This document shows positions 46,433 to 54,256 of a stretch of 64,000 bases of DNA, piece after piece (position 1 is the stretch's first letter; each line of letters begins with the position of its first letter). A program made the position numbers and the translations under genes. The notes under the pieces are model-generated. The model did no database searches. It saw only the letters and a program-made list of their open reading frames with translations, and had not been told where the DNA came from. This DNA is from CAZYQW01 sp964649825. Lineage in GTDB: Bacteria; Planctomycetota; B15-G4; JADJEK01. Location: assembly GCA_964649825.1 (NCBI GenBank), contig CAZYQW010000051.1:62001-126000 (forward strand). Direction: 5' to 3'.

Positions 46433-48144
46433 GCGACGGCCCGTCACGTCTCCCGGCCGAGAAGCCGCTCACGGTCCAGGGCGATCGCACCGTGCTGCTC
46501 GAGGTGAACGCGCCCGGGTTCGCCGAGGCGCGCGACTTCCTCTCCCGCGTCGCCGAGCTCGAGAAGTCGCCGGAGTTCTTCCACACCTACCGCATCACGC
46601 CGCTGTCGATCTGGAACGCGGCCGCGGCCGGGCTGGACGCCGGCACCATCCTGGAGTTCCTCCGCGAGCGATCCCGGTATCCCGTCCCGCCGAACGTCGA
46701 GCGGGACGTGCACGAGAACATCCGCAAGTTCGGGCTGCTCCGGCTCGAACGTGACGGCGACGCGATCGTGCTGTCGTCGCCCGACCCGGCGCTGCTCCGC
46801 GACGTGGCTCGCAACCAGGCGGTGAAGACGCACCTCGGCCCCGTGCGGGGCCCGGATCGCATCGAAGTGCCGCCCGCGCAGCGCGGCGAAGTGAAGCAGG
46901 CGCTCATCCGCATCGGCTATCCGGTCGAGGACCTCGCCGGCTATTCGGTGGGCGACCCGTACGAAGTCCGTTTCCGCGCGACGACGCGGGCGGGCGCGCC
47001 GTTCGGTCTGCGCCGCTATCAGGCGGACGCGGCGGATGTCTTCTACGCGGGCGGGTCGGAACGCGGCGGGTCCGGGGTGATCGTCCTGCCGTGCGGCGCG
47101 GGGAAGACGGTGGTCGGGCTCGCGGTCATGCACCGCGTCGGGGCGCGGACGCTCGTGCTCACGACGAACGTCGTCGCGGTGCGGCAGTGGAGGTCGGAGC
47201 TGCTCGACAAGACCGACGTCCCGCCCGAGGACGTCGGCGAGTACACCGGCGAGACGAAGGTCGTGAAGCCGATCACGATCGCCACCTACCAGATCCTCAC
47301 GTACCGGCGGCGGAAGTCGGATCCGTTCGTCCACTTCGATCTCTTCTCGGCGGCGCGGTGGGGGCTCGTGATCTACGACGAGGTCCACCTGCTCCCCGCC
47401 CCGGTGTTCCGGGTGACGGCGGACATCCAGGCGACGCGCCGGCTTGGGTTGACCGCGACGCTGGTTCGCGAGGACCGCAAGGAGGACGAGGTCTTCTCCC
47501 TGATCGGTCCGAAGAAGTTCGACGTGCCGTGGAAGGTGCTCGAGCGGCAGGGATGGATCGCCCACGCGCGGTGCATCGAGGTCCGGGTGCCGATCCCCGA
47601 CGAGATGAAGGCGCGGTACCAGAACAGCTCCGCCCGCGCCCAGTTCCGCCTCGCCTCCGAGAACCCGGCCAAGGTCGGGGTGGTGGAGACCCTGCTCGGG
47701 CTCCATCGCGACGAGCGCAAGCTCGTCATCGGTCAGTACATAGACCAGCTCGACGATCTCGCCGCCCGGCTCGAGGCGCCGCTCATCACCGGCAAGACGC
47801 CGAACAAGGAGCGCGAGCGACTCTACAAGATGTTCCGCGAAGGGGAGATTCCCCTGCTTCTGGTCTCTAAGGTGGGAAACTTTGCAATCGACCTGCCAGA
47901 TGCATCGGTGGCGATCCAGGTCTCCGGGACCTTCGGATCGCGTCAGGAGGAAGCTCAGAGGTTGGGGCGCATCCTCCGCCCGAAGTCGAACGGCACGTCG
48001 GCTTGGTTCTACAGCCTGGTCACGCGCGAGTCGAAGGAGTCGGAGTTCGCCAACCATCGGCAGCTCTTCCTGACCGAACAGGGGTACTCCTACGAGATCT
48101 GCGACGTCGACCAGCTTCTTCCGTCGCCGGAGGCGGACTGCTAG
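46429..48144 (+). CDS. XPB/Ssl2-type DNA helicase
   Basis: A 571-residue SF2 helicase of the XPB/RAD25 class. An N-terminal damage-recognition-like region (about 20-180) is followed by RRYQADAADVF. Walker A is LPCGAGKTVVG (Lys226), and Walker B is the unusual DEVH box (317-320) in VIYDEVHLLP. The RED-type segment LVREDRKEDEVFSLIG is diagnostic of XPB. The C-terminal RecA fold contains GRILRPKSNG. It unwinds or translocates on DNA in eukaryotic nucleotide excision repair; bacterial forms are found in Actinobacteria, Deltaproteobacteria and others. It overlaps uvrA, hence probably co-expressed with lesion recognition. Confidence 0.93.
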   Translation: MSDGPSRLPAEKPLTVQGDRTVLLEVNAPGFAEARDFLSRVAELEKSPEFFHTYRITPLSIWNAAAAGLDAGTILEFLRERSRYPVPPNVERDVHENIRKFGLLRLERDGDAIVLSSPDPALLRDVARNQAVKTHLGPVRGPDRIEVPPAQRGEVKQALIRIGYPVEDLAGYSVGDPYEVRFRATTRAGAPFGLRRYQADAADVFYAGGSERGGSGVIVLPCGAGKTVVGLAVMHRVGARTLVLTTNVVAVRQWRSELLDKTDVPPEDVGEYTGETKVVKPITIATYQILTYRRRKSDPFVHFDLFSAARWGLVIYDEVHLLPAPVFRVTADIQATRRLGLTATLVREDRKEDEVFSLIGPKKFDVPWKVLERQGWIAHARCIEVRVPIPDEMKARYQNSSARAQFRLASENPAKVGVVETLLGLHRDERKLVIGQYIDQLDDLAARLEAPLITGKTPNKERERLYKMFREGEIPLLLVSKVGNFAIDLPDASVAIQVSGTFGSRQEEAQRLGRILRPKSNGTSAWFYSLVTRESKESEFANHRQLFLTEQGYSYEICDVDQLLPSPEADC

Positions 48145-48147
48145 ACG

Positions 48148-50268
48148 ATGACCGATCAACTGCATGGACCACGAGCCCCTTGCCTCGAACGCCTGCTGCG
48201 CGAGCGATCGAGATCCGAACTCGGTGAGTTCTTCGCGTTCTGGGATGGACGCGGCCCGGCGCCGAAGACGTCCGACGAGTTGATCGACTCGCTCGTGACG
48301 CGAATGACGGAAGAGGAGTCCGTCCGCAAGCGCCTCAAGTTCCTCTCGAAGAAGCTCGTCGACCTGCTCAAGTTCCTGTTGCGCGACCGCGCGTTCACCG
48401 TGACGCGCGAGAACGTCCTGCGCTCGCGGCTCTTCAACTACATGAGCCAGTACGAGGTCGAGGCGGCGCTGAACGCGCTGCAGAAACGCGGTTTCGTGTT
48501 CCAGATCGGCGACCGCACGAACGGGTCGGACGATCACGTCGCGTTCTCGGTCCCGAACGACCTGGGCGAAGTGCTGCACGCGTTCCTGTGGGACGAGGAG
48601 TGCCCGCTCAAGGACACCTTCAGTCTGCGCGCGTACTTGAAGCACGTGGGGGCGAGCGAGCTCGATCACTTTGCGCGCGTCCTCAGCGAGCCGAAGGAGC
48701 TCTCCGACCTCGACGTCGCGGTCCATCAGCTCTGCCAACCGGCCGAGATCGTCCATCGGATCCGGGCGCTCGAGCCGGACGTTCAGGACGCCCTCGCCGC
48801 CGTGGTCCAGGAGACCGGCGGATTCGCGCCGAAGTCCTTGTACGACCGCCTGCGCGGGACCAAGCCGAGGTGGGACCGCCGTCGCTTCAAGCGCGCGTTC
48901 GAAGAGTCGTACCTCGGCACGGTGCGCCACCTCGCGCTGGGCGAGTACGGCATCAACCACTTCGACGACACGCTCGTCATCTTCGACGAGGTGATCGCGG
49001 TCTACCGCCGCGACGTCGGTCCGGATCCCGCGCAGAACGTCGCCGACGTCAAGACGTGCGGCGTCGACCTGATCTCGGACATCTCCAACTTCCTCTCGTT
49101 CGTCGCGCACAACCGCGTGCGGCTCACGCTGAACGGACAGATCTACCGGACCGTCACGAAGAAGCTCGCCGAGCAGTTCATCCTGACCCAGAAGCCCGAG
49201 TTCGTCGGGTTCGACCCGTTCCAGTACGTATACGACTTCTGCGTCACGACGAAGCTCGTCCAGCGCCGGCCCGATCGCTCGCTGCACATCACCGTGAAGG
49301 GGCGCAAGTGGGAGACCGAGCGGCTCGGCAAGAAGCTCCGCGTGCTGCTCGACTTCGCGTTCGACGAGCCGTTGCGCGACGGCGACCTGTTCCACGCCTC
49401 GCGGCTGCGCGAGCAGCTCCTCGCGCTCCTGGGGACGCAGCAGGTCGGCAAGTTCCACGATGGAATGGCGCTGCCGTTCGCGGCTCGCAACGCGTACGTC
49501 TCGCGCCTCGAGGTCGATCACGTCCGCGATGCGTTCCAGAACCGGTATCAGTACGCTCCGACCGCCGTCATGCGCGACGCGGCCGGACTCGCCCAGTCGC
49601 TCTTCCAGTGGCTTCGGGACCGGCTCTACCTGCTCGGACTCGTCGACCTCGGCTGCCACGGCGACACGTCGATCGCCGTGCGGCTCACTCCGCTCGGGGC
49701 GCGCGCGCTCGGTCGCGAGCTCCCCGCCGACCTCGCGGCGGCGGGCCGCCCGCTCATGGTCAACCCGGACTTCGAGGTGCTGCTCTTCCCGGAGGAGGGG
49801 GACACCTACGACCTGATCACGCGGCTCGACCGATTCGCGGAGCGGCAAAGCTCCGACTCCGTCTATCGGTACAAGGTGACCGCCCCGTCGATCGAGAAGG
49901 CGGTGGCCGAGGGAAACGACGTGGCCGAGATCCTGCGCGTCCTGTCCGAGAACGCGCGCGGGGCGATCCCCCAGAACGTCGTCTACTCGATCAAGGAGTG
50001 GGCGGGGCACGTCCGGTTCGTGAGCGCGAAGCGGATGGTGGTCCTGCGCGGCCGCAACCGCGAGATCATGGATCGCGTGCTGCGCACGCTGTCGGCGTGC
50101 GGCGTCGGCGCCGAACGGCTGTCGCCGACGGCGATCGTGGTGGAGGACCACGCCGACCTCACGAGCGTCGAGAAGGACCTCTCGGCGGACGGTGTCTTCA
50201 TCGAGGGCGTTTCCGTGAACGGCAACGGCCGAGCCAAGCACGAGCCGGAGACTCCGTCCCCGTCGTGA
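48148..50268 (+). CDS. helicase-associated (Helicase_C_3-type) protein, XPB partner
   Basis: A 706-residue soluble protein, largely helical with several winged-helix-like segments (for example VDLLKFLLRDRAFTVTRENV). The C-terminal third has VNPDFEVLLFPEEGDTYDLI and KVTAPSIEKAVAEGNDVAEI, as in the family found next to XPB genes in bacteria, where the domain was named from its link to XPB/Ssl2. No nuclease motif is obvious. It starts 3 nt after the helicase and overlaps thiE at its end. Its likely job is DNA binding or regulation of the helicase (inference from family and position). Confidence 0.85.
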   Translation: MTDQLHGPRAPCLERLLRERSRSELGEFFAFWDGRGPAPKTSDELIDSLVTRMTEEESVRKRLKFLSKKLVDLLKFLLRDRAFTVTRENVLRSRLFNYMSQYEVEAALNALQKRGFVFQIGDRTNGSDDHVAFSVPNDLGEVLHAFLWDEECPLKDTFSLRAYLKHVGASELDHFARVLSEPKELSDLDVAVHQLCQPAEIVHRIRALEPDVQDALAAVVQETGGFAPKSLYDRLRGTKPRWDRRRFKRAFEESYLGTVRHLALGEYGINHFDDTLVIFDEVIAVYRRDVGPDPAQNVADVKTCGVDLISDISNFLSFVAHNRVRLTLNGQIYRTVTKKLAEQFILTQKPEFVGFDPFQYVYDFCVTTKLVQRRPDRSLHITVKGRKWETERLGKKLRVLLDFAFDEPLRDGDLFHASRLREQLLALLGTQQVGKFHDGMALPFAARNAYVSRLEVDHVRDAFQNRYQYAPTAVMRDAAGLAQSLFQWLRDRLYLLGLVDLGCHGDTSIAVRLTPLGARALGRELPADLAAAGRPLMVNPDFEVLLFPEEGDTYDLITRLDRFAERQSSDSVYRYKVTAPSIEKAVAEGNDVAEILRVLSENARGAIPQNVVYSIKEWAGHVRFVSAKRMVVLRGRNREIMDRVLRTLSACGVGAERLSPTAIVVEDHADLTSVEKDLSADGVFIEGVSVNGNGRAKHEPETPSPS

Positions 50269-50897
50269 ACGCGCTCGGCGGACGGTTGCGGCTCGTCGTG
50301 GTCACGCCAGGCCGAGGGGAACGACGCGAGCTCGAGTCGCTCGCGGGCGCGGCGTTCGCGGGCGGGGCCACGACGGTCTGGGTGAGAGAGCGATCGATGA
50401 GCGATCTGGACCTTCGCGATGCGCTCGCGTCGATCGGAGCGGTCGCGCGAGACCACGGCGCGTTCGTCCTCGTGAGCGGCCGCGCCGACCTCGCGCTCGA
50501 GCTCGGCCTCGAGGGCGTGCACCTCGGCCATCTCGACGAGGCGCCGGGCACGGTCCGGGCCCGGTACGGCGACCGCCTGCGGATCGGGTTCTCCGCGCAC
50601 GACCCCATCGATGCGGCCGCCGTCGCCGCCAGCGACTACGTCACGCTTTCGCCGGTCTTCCCGACGCCGTCCAAGGCCGGGATCCGGGACGCCCTCGGCG
50701 TGGACCGCTTCGCGGCGGGCGTCGCGACGATCGAGAAGCCGGTCGTCGCGCTCGGCGGGATCGACTCCGGGCGGATCGAGGCCGTGCTGCGGGCCGGCGC
50801 CTGCGGCATCGCGGTCATGCGCGCCGTCACCGAGGCGTCCGATCCGGCCGCCGCGACCCGGGCGCTCCGGCGCCGCATCGACGAGGTGCTCGCGTGA
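50265..50897 (+). CDS. thiE: thiamine-phosphate synthase ThiE
   Basis: A 210-residue TIM-barrel enzyme joining HMP-PP and the thiazole phosphate to make thiamine monophosphate. It shows GATTVWVRERSMSD (strand 1 loop), GVHLGHLDEAPGT, IGFSAHDPIDA and the phosphate loop LSPVFPTPSKAG with VVALGGIDSGR and GACGIAVMRAV. Start GTG overlaps the previous stop. thiL lies just downstream. Confidence 0.9.
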   Translation: MNALGGRLRLVVVTPGRGERRELESLAGAAFAGGATTVWVRERSMSDLDLRDALASIGAVARDHGAFVLVSGRADLALELGLEGVHLGHLDEAPGTVRARYGDRLRIGFSAHDPIDAAAVAASDYVTLSPVFPTPSKAGIRDALGVDRFAAGVATIEKPVVALGGIDSGRIEAVLRAGACGIAVMRAVTEASDPAAATRALRRRIDEVLA

Positions 50898-51364
50898 CGC
50901 GCCCGGCCTCGCCGCGGCGGTGGATCCGGCCGATTCGTCTGACGCTCTACGCGGCCCTCCTGGTCGCGCTCTTCGTCGGCCTGCGGGAGTTCTCGATCGT
51001 CGAGGTCCCTCCCGGACCGTCGCCGGTCTTCGCGTACGGCGCGGGGCAGCGGCTCGTGATCTCGCGTGGATCGGCGGTGGAGCGGGACGACGCCGTCGCG
51101 TACGTCGACGCGACGGGCCGGATCGCGATCGGCCGACTCGTGGCGACGGGGGGCGACGCCCTGGAGGTCGACGTCGAACAAGGACGGGTCCGCCGGGCCC
51201 GCGACGACGTCTGGTACCCGGCGCCGGAACGCGTGATCGCGCGCATCCCGCTCGGCGCGAACGAGCGGCTGGTCCTCGCCGAGAATCCTCTCGCGCGCGA
51301 TGCCGGGGCGGTGATCTCGCCCGAACGAGTCGTCGGTCGCGTCATCGCCGCCCTCCCGTTCTGA
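50894..51364 (+). CDS. S26 signal-peptidase-like membrane protein lacking the usual Lys
   Basis: A 156-residue protein with one N-terminal membrane helix (LTLYAALLVALFVGLREF) and a beta-rich domain in the extracytoplasmic position. The order of motifs mirrors signal peptidase I: PGPSPVFAYGAGQRLVISRG, then a segment IAIGRLVATGGDALEVD equivalent to 'KRVVGLPGD', and a closing RDAGAVISPERVVGRVIA equivalent to the 'DSR-G-V--GR' box. The catalytic lysine position is Arg (IGRLVATGG) and the first motif lacks the PSM sequence, so it is probably inactive or alternative in mechanism. It overlaps thiE (GTGA) and sits 88 nt before thiL. Confidence 0.6.
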   Translation: MTRPASPRRWIRPIRLTLYAALLVALFVGLREFSIVEVPPGPSPVFAYGAGQRLVISRGSAVERDDAVAYVDATGRIAIGRLVATGGDALEVDVEQGRVRRARDDVWYPAPERVIARIPLGANERLVLAENPLARDAGAVISPERVVGRVIAALPF

Positions 51365-51452
51365 ACGCCGGCGGGGCTGCGGCGCGGGCCGGTCGTCGTG
51401 AACGTGTTCGTCCCGCTTGAACCGGGCCCCGCCGTGCGGCAGGCTGCGGGTC

Positions 51453-52439
51453 ATGCCGTTCACCGAGACCGAGTTCATCGCGTGGATCGAGAGGACCGTT
51501 CGCGGCGCGCCCGGCGTGCACGTCGGGATCGGAGACGACGCGGCGGTGCTGGCGGCCGAGGGTCGCGACGTGGTCGTCACCGTCGACATGCTGATCGATG
51601 GGATCGACGTCGTGCTCGCCGAGTGCGGGTTCCGCGCGGCGGGCCGGAAGGCGATGGCCAAGAGCCTCAGCGACATCGCGGCGATGGGGGCCGAGCCGTG
51701 GGCCGCCTTCGCGTCGATCGCTCTGCCGCCGGGGGTCGACCCGGACGACGCGATCGAGCTCGCCCGCGGCTTGCTCGAGACGGGGCGCCGCCACGGGGTG
51801 ACGCTCGCCGGCGGCGACACGAAGCGGTCGCCCGGCCCGTTGATCGTCGACGTGATGCTCACGGGGCGCGAACGGGGACGGCCGCCGGTGCTGCGCTCCG
51901 GAGCCGTCGTCGGCGACGGCGTCTGGGTCACCGGCCCGCTCGGCGGCGCCTCGCTCGGACACCACCTGTCGTTCGAGCCGCGCGTCGCGGAGGGGCTTCG
52001 GCTCAACGAACGACACCACGTCCACGCGATGATCGACCTGTCGGACGGGCTGTCGACGGACCTCCACCGCCTGTGCGACGCGAGCGGCGTCGGCGCCGTC
52101 ATCGACGCGGAGCACGTTCCGCTGGCGGACGCGGCATTGACGATCGCGGCCGAGGACGGCCGCCCGCCTCTGGACCACGCGCTTCACGACGGAGAGGACT
52201 ACGAGCTCCTGTTCGTCGCGAGCCCGGACGCGGACCCGGCGATCCATGAGGATCCCGTGCTCGGGCCCGGATGTCGCCGCATCGGTCGGATCGTCGAGCG
52301 GGCGCAGGGGGTGCGGCTGTCGGGGGCGCACGGCGAGGTTCCGATCGCCGCCGGCGGCTTCGAGCATCGGTTCGGTCCGTCCCCGGACCGCCGCGCCGCA
52401 CCCGAACGACCCGCGGCCCCCGACCGAGGCGACGGATGA
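51453..52439 (+). CDS. thiL: thiamine-monophosphate kinase ThiL
   Basis: A 328-residue ATP-dependent kinase converting thiamine phosphate to the active diphosphate. Motifs: GIGDDAAVLAAEG, VVVTVDMLIDGIDV (Mg2+/ATP sites), AMAKSLSDIAAMGA, LAGGDTKRSPG and MIDLSDGLSTDL. Start ATG at 51453; an in-frame ATG at 51417 would add 12 residues of low support. The C-terminal tail (about 25 residues) is Pro/Arg-rich. It follows thiE, giving the last two steps of thiamine pyrophosphate synthesis in one region. Its stop overlaps tsaE. Confidence 0.95.
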   Translation: MPFTETEFIAWIERTVRGAPGVHVGIGDDAAVLAAEGRDVVVTVDMLIDGIDVVLAECGFRAAGRKAMAKSLSDIAAMGAEPWAAFASIALPPGVDPDDAIELARGLLETGRRHGVTLAGGDTKRSPGPLIVDVMLTGRERGRPPVLRSGAVVGDGVWVTGPLGGASLGHHLSFEPRVAEGLRLNERHHVHAMIDLSDGLSTDLHRLCDASGVGAVIDAEHVPLADAALTIAAEDGRPPLDHALHDGEDYELLFVASPDADPAIHEDPVLGPGCRRIGRIVERAQGVRLSGAHGEVPIAAGGFEHRFGPSPDRRAAPERPAAPDRGDG

Positions 52440-52936
52440 TCGTCACCGTCGAGACCGCCGGCCCGGAAGCGACCGAGGCGCTCGCCGCGTGCCTCGCCGG
52501 CCGCCTCGCCGGCGGCGAGCTGATCCGGCTCGAAGGCGAACTGGGCGCGGGCAAGACGTGCTTCGTGCGCGGCCTCGCGCGCGGGCTCGACATCGACGTG
52601 CGCGCGGTCAAGAGTCCGAGCTACAACATCCTCCACTGCTACGGCGGCGGCCGCGTCGAGCTCGATCACTTCGACGCGTACTTCATCCGCGAGGCCGAGG
52701 AGTTCGAGCGGACCGGGCTCTCCGACTTCCTTGCGGCGGGGCACGTGGTGGCGGTGGAATGGGCGGATCGCTTCGCGGGCGAGCTCGATCGGCCCGGCGC
52801 CGTCCGGATCCACCTCGAGCACGTCGACGAGGAGCGCCGGCGCATCGTCTTGGATGGAGGCGGCGCGCTCCTCGCGGCGCTTCCGGGCGCGGGCGCCGAG
52901 CGGCCGGACGTCGACACGGAACGGACCGGATCATGA
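52436..52936 (+). CDS. tsaE: tRNA threonylcarbamoyladenosine synthesis ATPase TsaE
   Basis: A 166-residue P-loop protein: Walker A GELGAGKTCFVRG near 34-46, VKSPSYNILHCY, then LDHFDAYFIREAEEF and the conserved VVAVEWADRF. TsaE acts with TsaB/TsaD to attach the threonylcarbamoyl group to A37 of ANN-decoding tRNAs. Length is normal with an extended tail. ATGA overlap on both sides. Confidence 0.93.
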   Translation: MIVTVETAGPEATEALAACLAGRLAGGELIRLEGELGAGKTCFVRGLARGLDIDVRAVKSPSYNILHCYGGGRVELDHFDAYFIREAEEFERTGLSDFLAAGHVVAVEWADRFAGELDRPGAVRIHLEHVDEERRRIVLDGGGALLAALPGAGAERPDVDTERTGS

Positions 52937-53493
52937 AACGCGTGAAGCTGCCGTTCGTCGCCCTTGCCCTCCTCGGGATCTCCGCCTGCGTGGGGCCGGA
53001 CACGACGCTCCCGCCTCCGATCGAATCGCTCCCGGCGCCCGGGCGGCGCGCGCTCGCGGTCTCCCCGACGCGAAACGACTCGGCGATGGCGCTCGCCGCC
53101 GAACTCGCCGCTCCGACCCACGCCATGTTCGCCACCCTGCTCGGGCGGACGCGACGCTTCCGCGTCGAGGACGAGGCCACGGTCCGGGTCGAGACGGCGA
53201 TCACGTCGATCGTCGATGAAGATGCCGCGGAGAGCGTCGTCTACGACCGGGCCTACGCGCCCGATCCCGTGCGGCGGGCCGTCGTTGCCATGACCTACGT
53301 CGTGCGCGGAGCGGGCGACCGCGTTCTGCTCGAGGGCACGCTGCGCGGCGAATCCGAGGTGCGGGGAACGACCGCGATCGGCCCCCCGTCACGGGTCGAC
53401 TTCGAGACCGGAGCGTACTGGAACTCTCCGTTCGGGCGGGCGACGCGTCACTGCCTCGACCAGCTCGTGCGCCGCCTGACCGAGGTGCTTTGA
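52933..53493 (+). CDS. putative outer-membrane lipoprotein
   Basis: A 186-residue protein with a basic N-terminus, a hydrophobic core and a lipobox (LLGISAC) giving lipidation at Cys19 or so. The mature part has a helix-rich start (ALAAELAAPTHAMFATLLGR) then beta segments (VVAMTYVVRGAGDRVLLEGT). No domain recognised. It overlaps the tsaE stop, so it is co-translated with the tRNA-modification gene although the link may be incidental. Confidence 0.75.
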   Translation: MKRVKLPFVALALLGISACVGPDTTLPPPIESLPAPGRRALAVSPTRNDSAMALAAELAAPTHAMFATLLGRTRRFRVEDEATVRVETAITSIVDEDAAESVVYDRAYAPDPVRRAVVAMTYVVRGAGDRVLLEGTLRGESEVRGTTAIGPPSRVDFETGAYWNSPFGRATRHCLDQLVRRLTEVL

Positions 53494-53511
53494 CCAAAAG
53501 CATTGACCAAA
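53490..53511 (+). repeat. 9-bp direct repeat TTGACCAAA
   Basis: TTGACCAAA occurs at 53490-53498 and again at 53503-53511, 13 nt apart. It overlaps the lipoprotein stop and precedes the ECF sigma gene at 53663. TTGACC resembles a -35 box, but no convincing -10 lies 16-18 nt downstream. It could be a tandem operator site. Confidence 0.35.
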
Positions 53512-53662
53512 CACGGGTTGGAAGCGCTCTCATCGGGGTCGACGGAGGTCGAGGCGCCGGGTCGAGCCACCCATCGGAGCCCCTTTCGAGCGTCTTGCCG
53601 GGCCGATCGAGAATCGACCGAACCGCATCCGGCGGCGCACGTTCGGGAGCAGCAGGGCGCGC

Positions 53663-54256
53663 ATGAATCGACCCGACTCCGAGCTGCTCATGAGACTGCA
53701 GCGGGGCGACCTGGCCGCGTTCGATGCTCTCGTCGAGCGGTACGAACGGCGGTTGATCGGGTACTTTCGCAGTCAAGGGAGCGACCGGCAGATGGCCGAG
53801 GATTGTGCGCAAGAGGTCTTCATGCGCGTGTTCCGTGCCCGGGAGGCGTACTCGCCGGACGCCGCGCCATCGACGTTCATCTTTCGAATCGCACGAAACT
53901 ACTGGATCGACGTGTTTCGCAGCAAACGAGCCCGGCCGGCCGAACGGTCCCTAGAGCCGTCGGCCGACGACTCCGACGCCGGGCTCCCGGCGGTCGCCGA
54001 TCTCGTCGCCGGTGAGGTGCCGGCGCCGCCGGTGGAGGTCGTCGATCAGGAGGACAAGGAGCGGCTGCGGGCCGCCCTCCTGCGCCTGCCGGAGAGTCAG
54101 CGCTCGGTGCTCTCGCTCGCCGGCGGCCAGGGTCTGAAGTACGAGCAGGTGGCCGAGGTGCTCGGCATTCCGGTCGGCACGGTGAAGTCGCGCGTCCACG
54201 CGGCGGTGTCGAACCTGCGTCGCTTGCTGGGTGTGGAGGAGCCGAAGCGGAAATGA
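53663..54256 (+). CDS. ECF-type RNA polymerase sigma factor
   Basis: A 197-residue sigma factor. Region 2 is AFDALVERYERRLIGYF with the core-binding AEDCAQEVFMRVFRAREAY, followed by FIFRIARNYWIDVFRSK. A linker with acidic and proline residues leads to region 4 (LPESQRSVLSLAGGQGLKYE, VAEVLGIPVGTVKSRVHAAV). The ATG at 53663 gives standard length. It overlaps by 4 nt the anti-sigma fusion gene that should hold it inactive. Confidence 0.9.
   Translation: MNRPDSELLMRLQRGDLAAFDALVERYERRLIGYFRSQGSDRQMAEDCAQEVFMRVFRAREAYSPDAAPSTFIFRIARNYWIDVFRSKRARPAERSLEPSADDSDAGLPAVADLVAGEVPAPPVEVVDQEDKERLRAALLRLPESQRSVLSLAGGQGLKYEQVAEVLGIPVGTVKSRVHAAVSNLRRLLGVEEPKRK

Noticed and set aside
40646..46447. 1933-residue minus-strand open frame covering uvrA
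   Set aside because: Mirror of the double-length uvrA caused by high GC at third positions; composition is Arg/Asp/Leu/Val repeats with no domain.
46444..50241. 1265-residue minus-strand frame over the helicase genes
   Set aside because: Same GC-driven shadow effect; the plus strand has clear helicase motifs.
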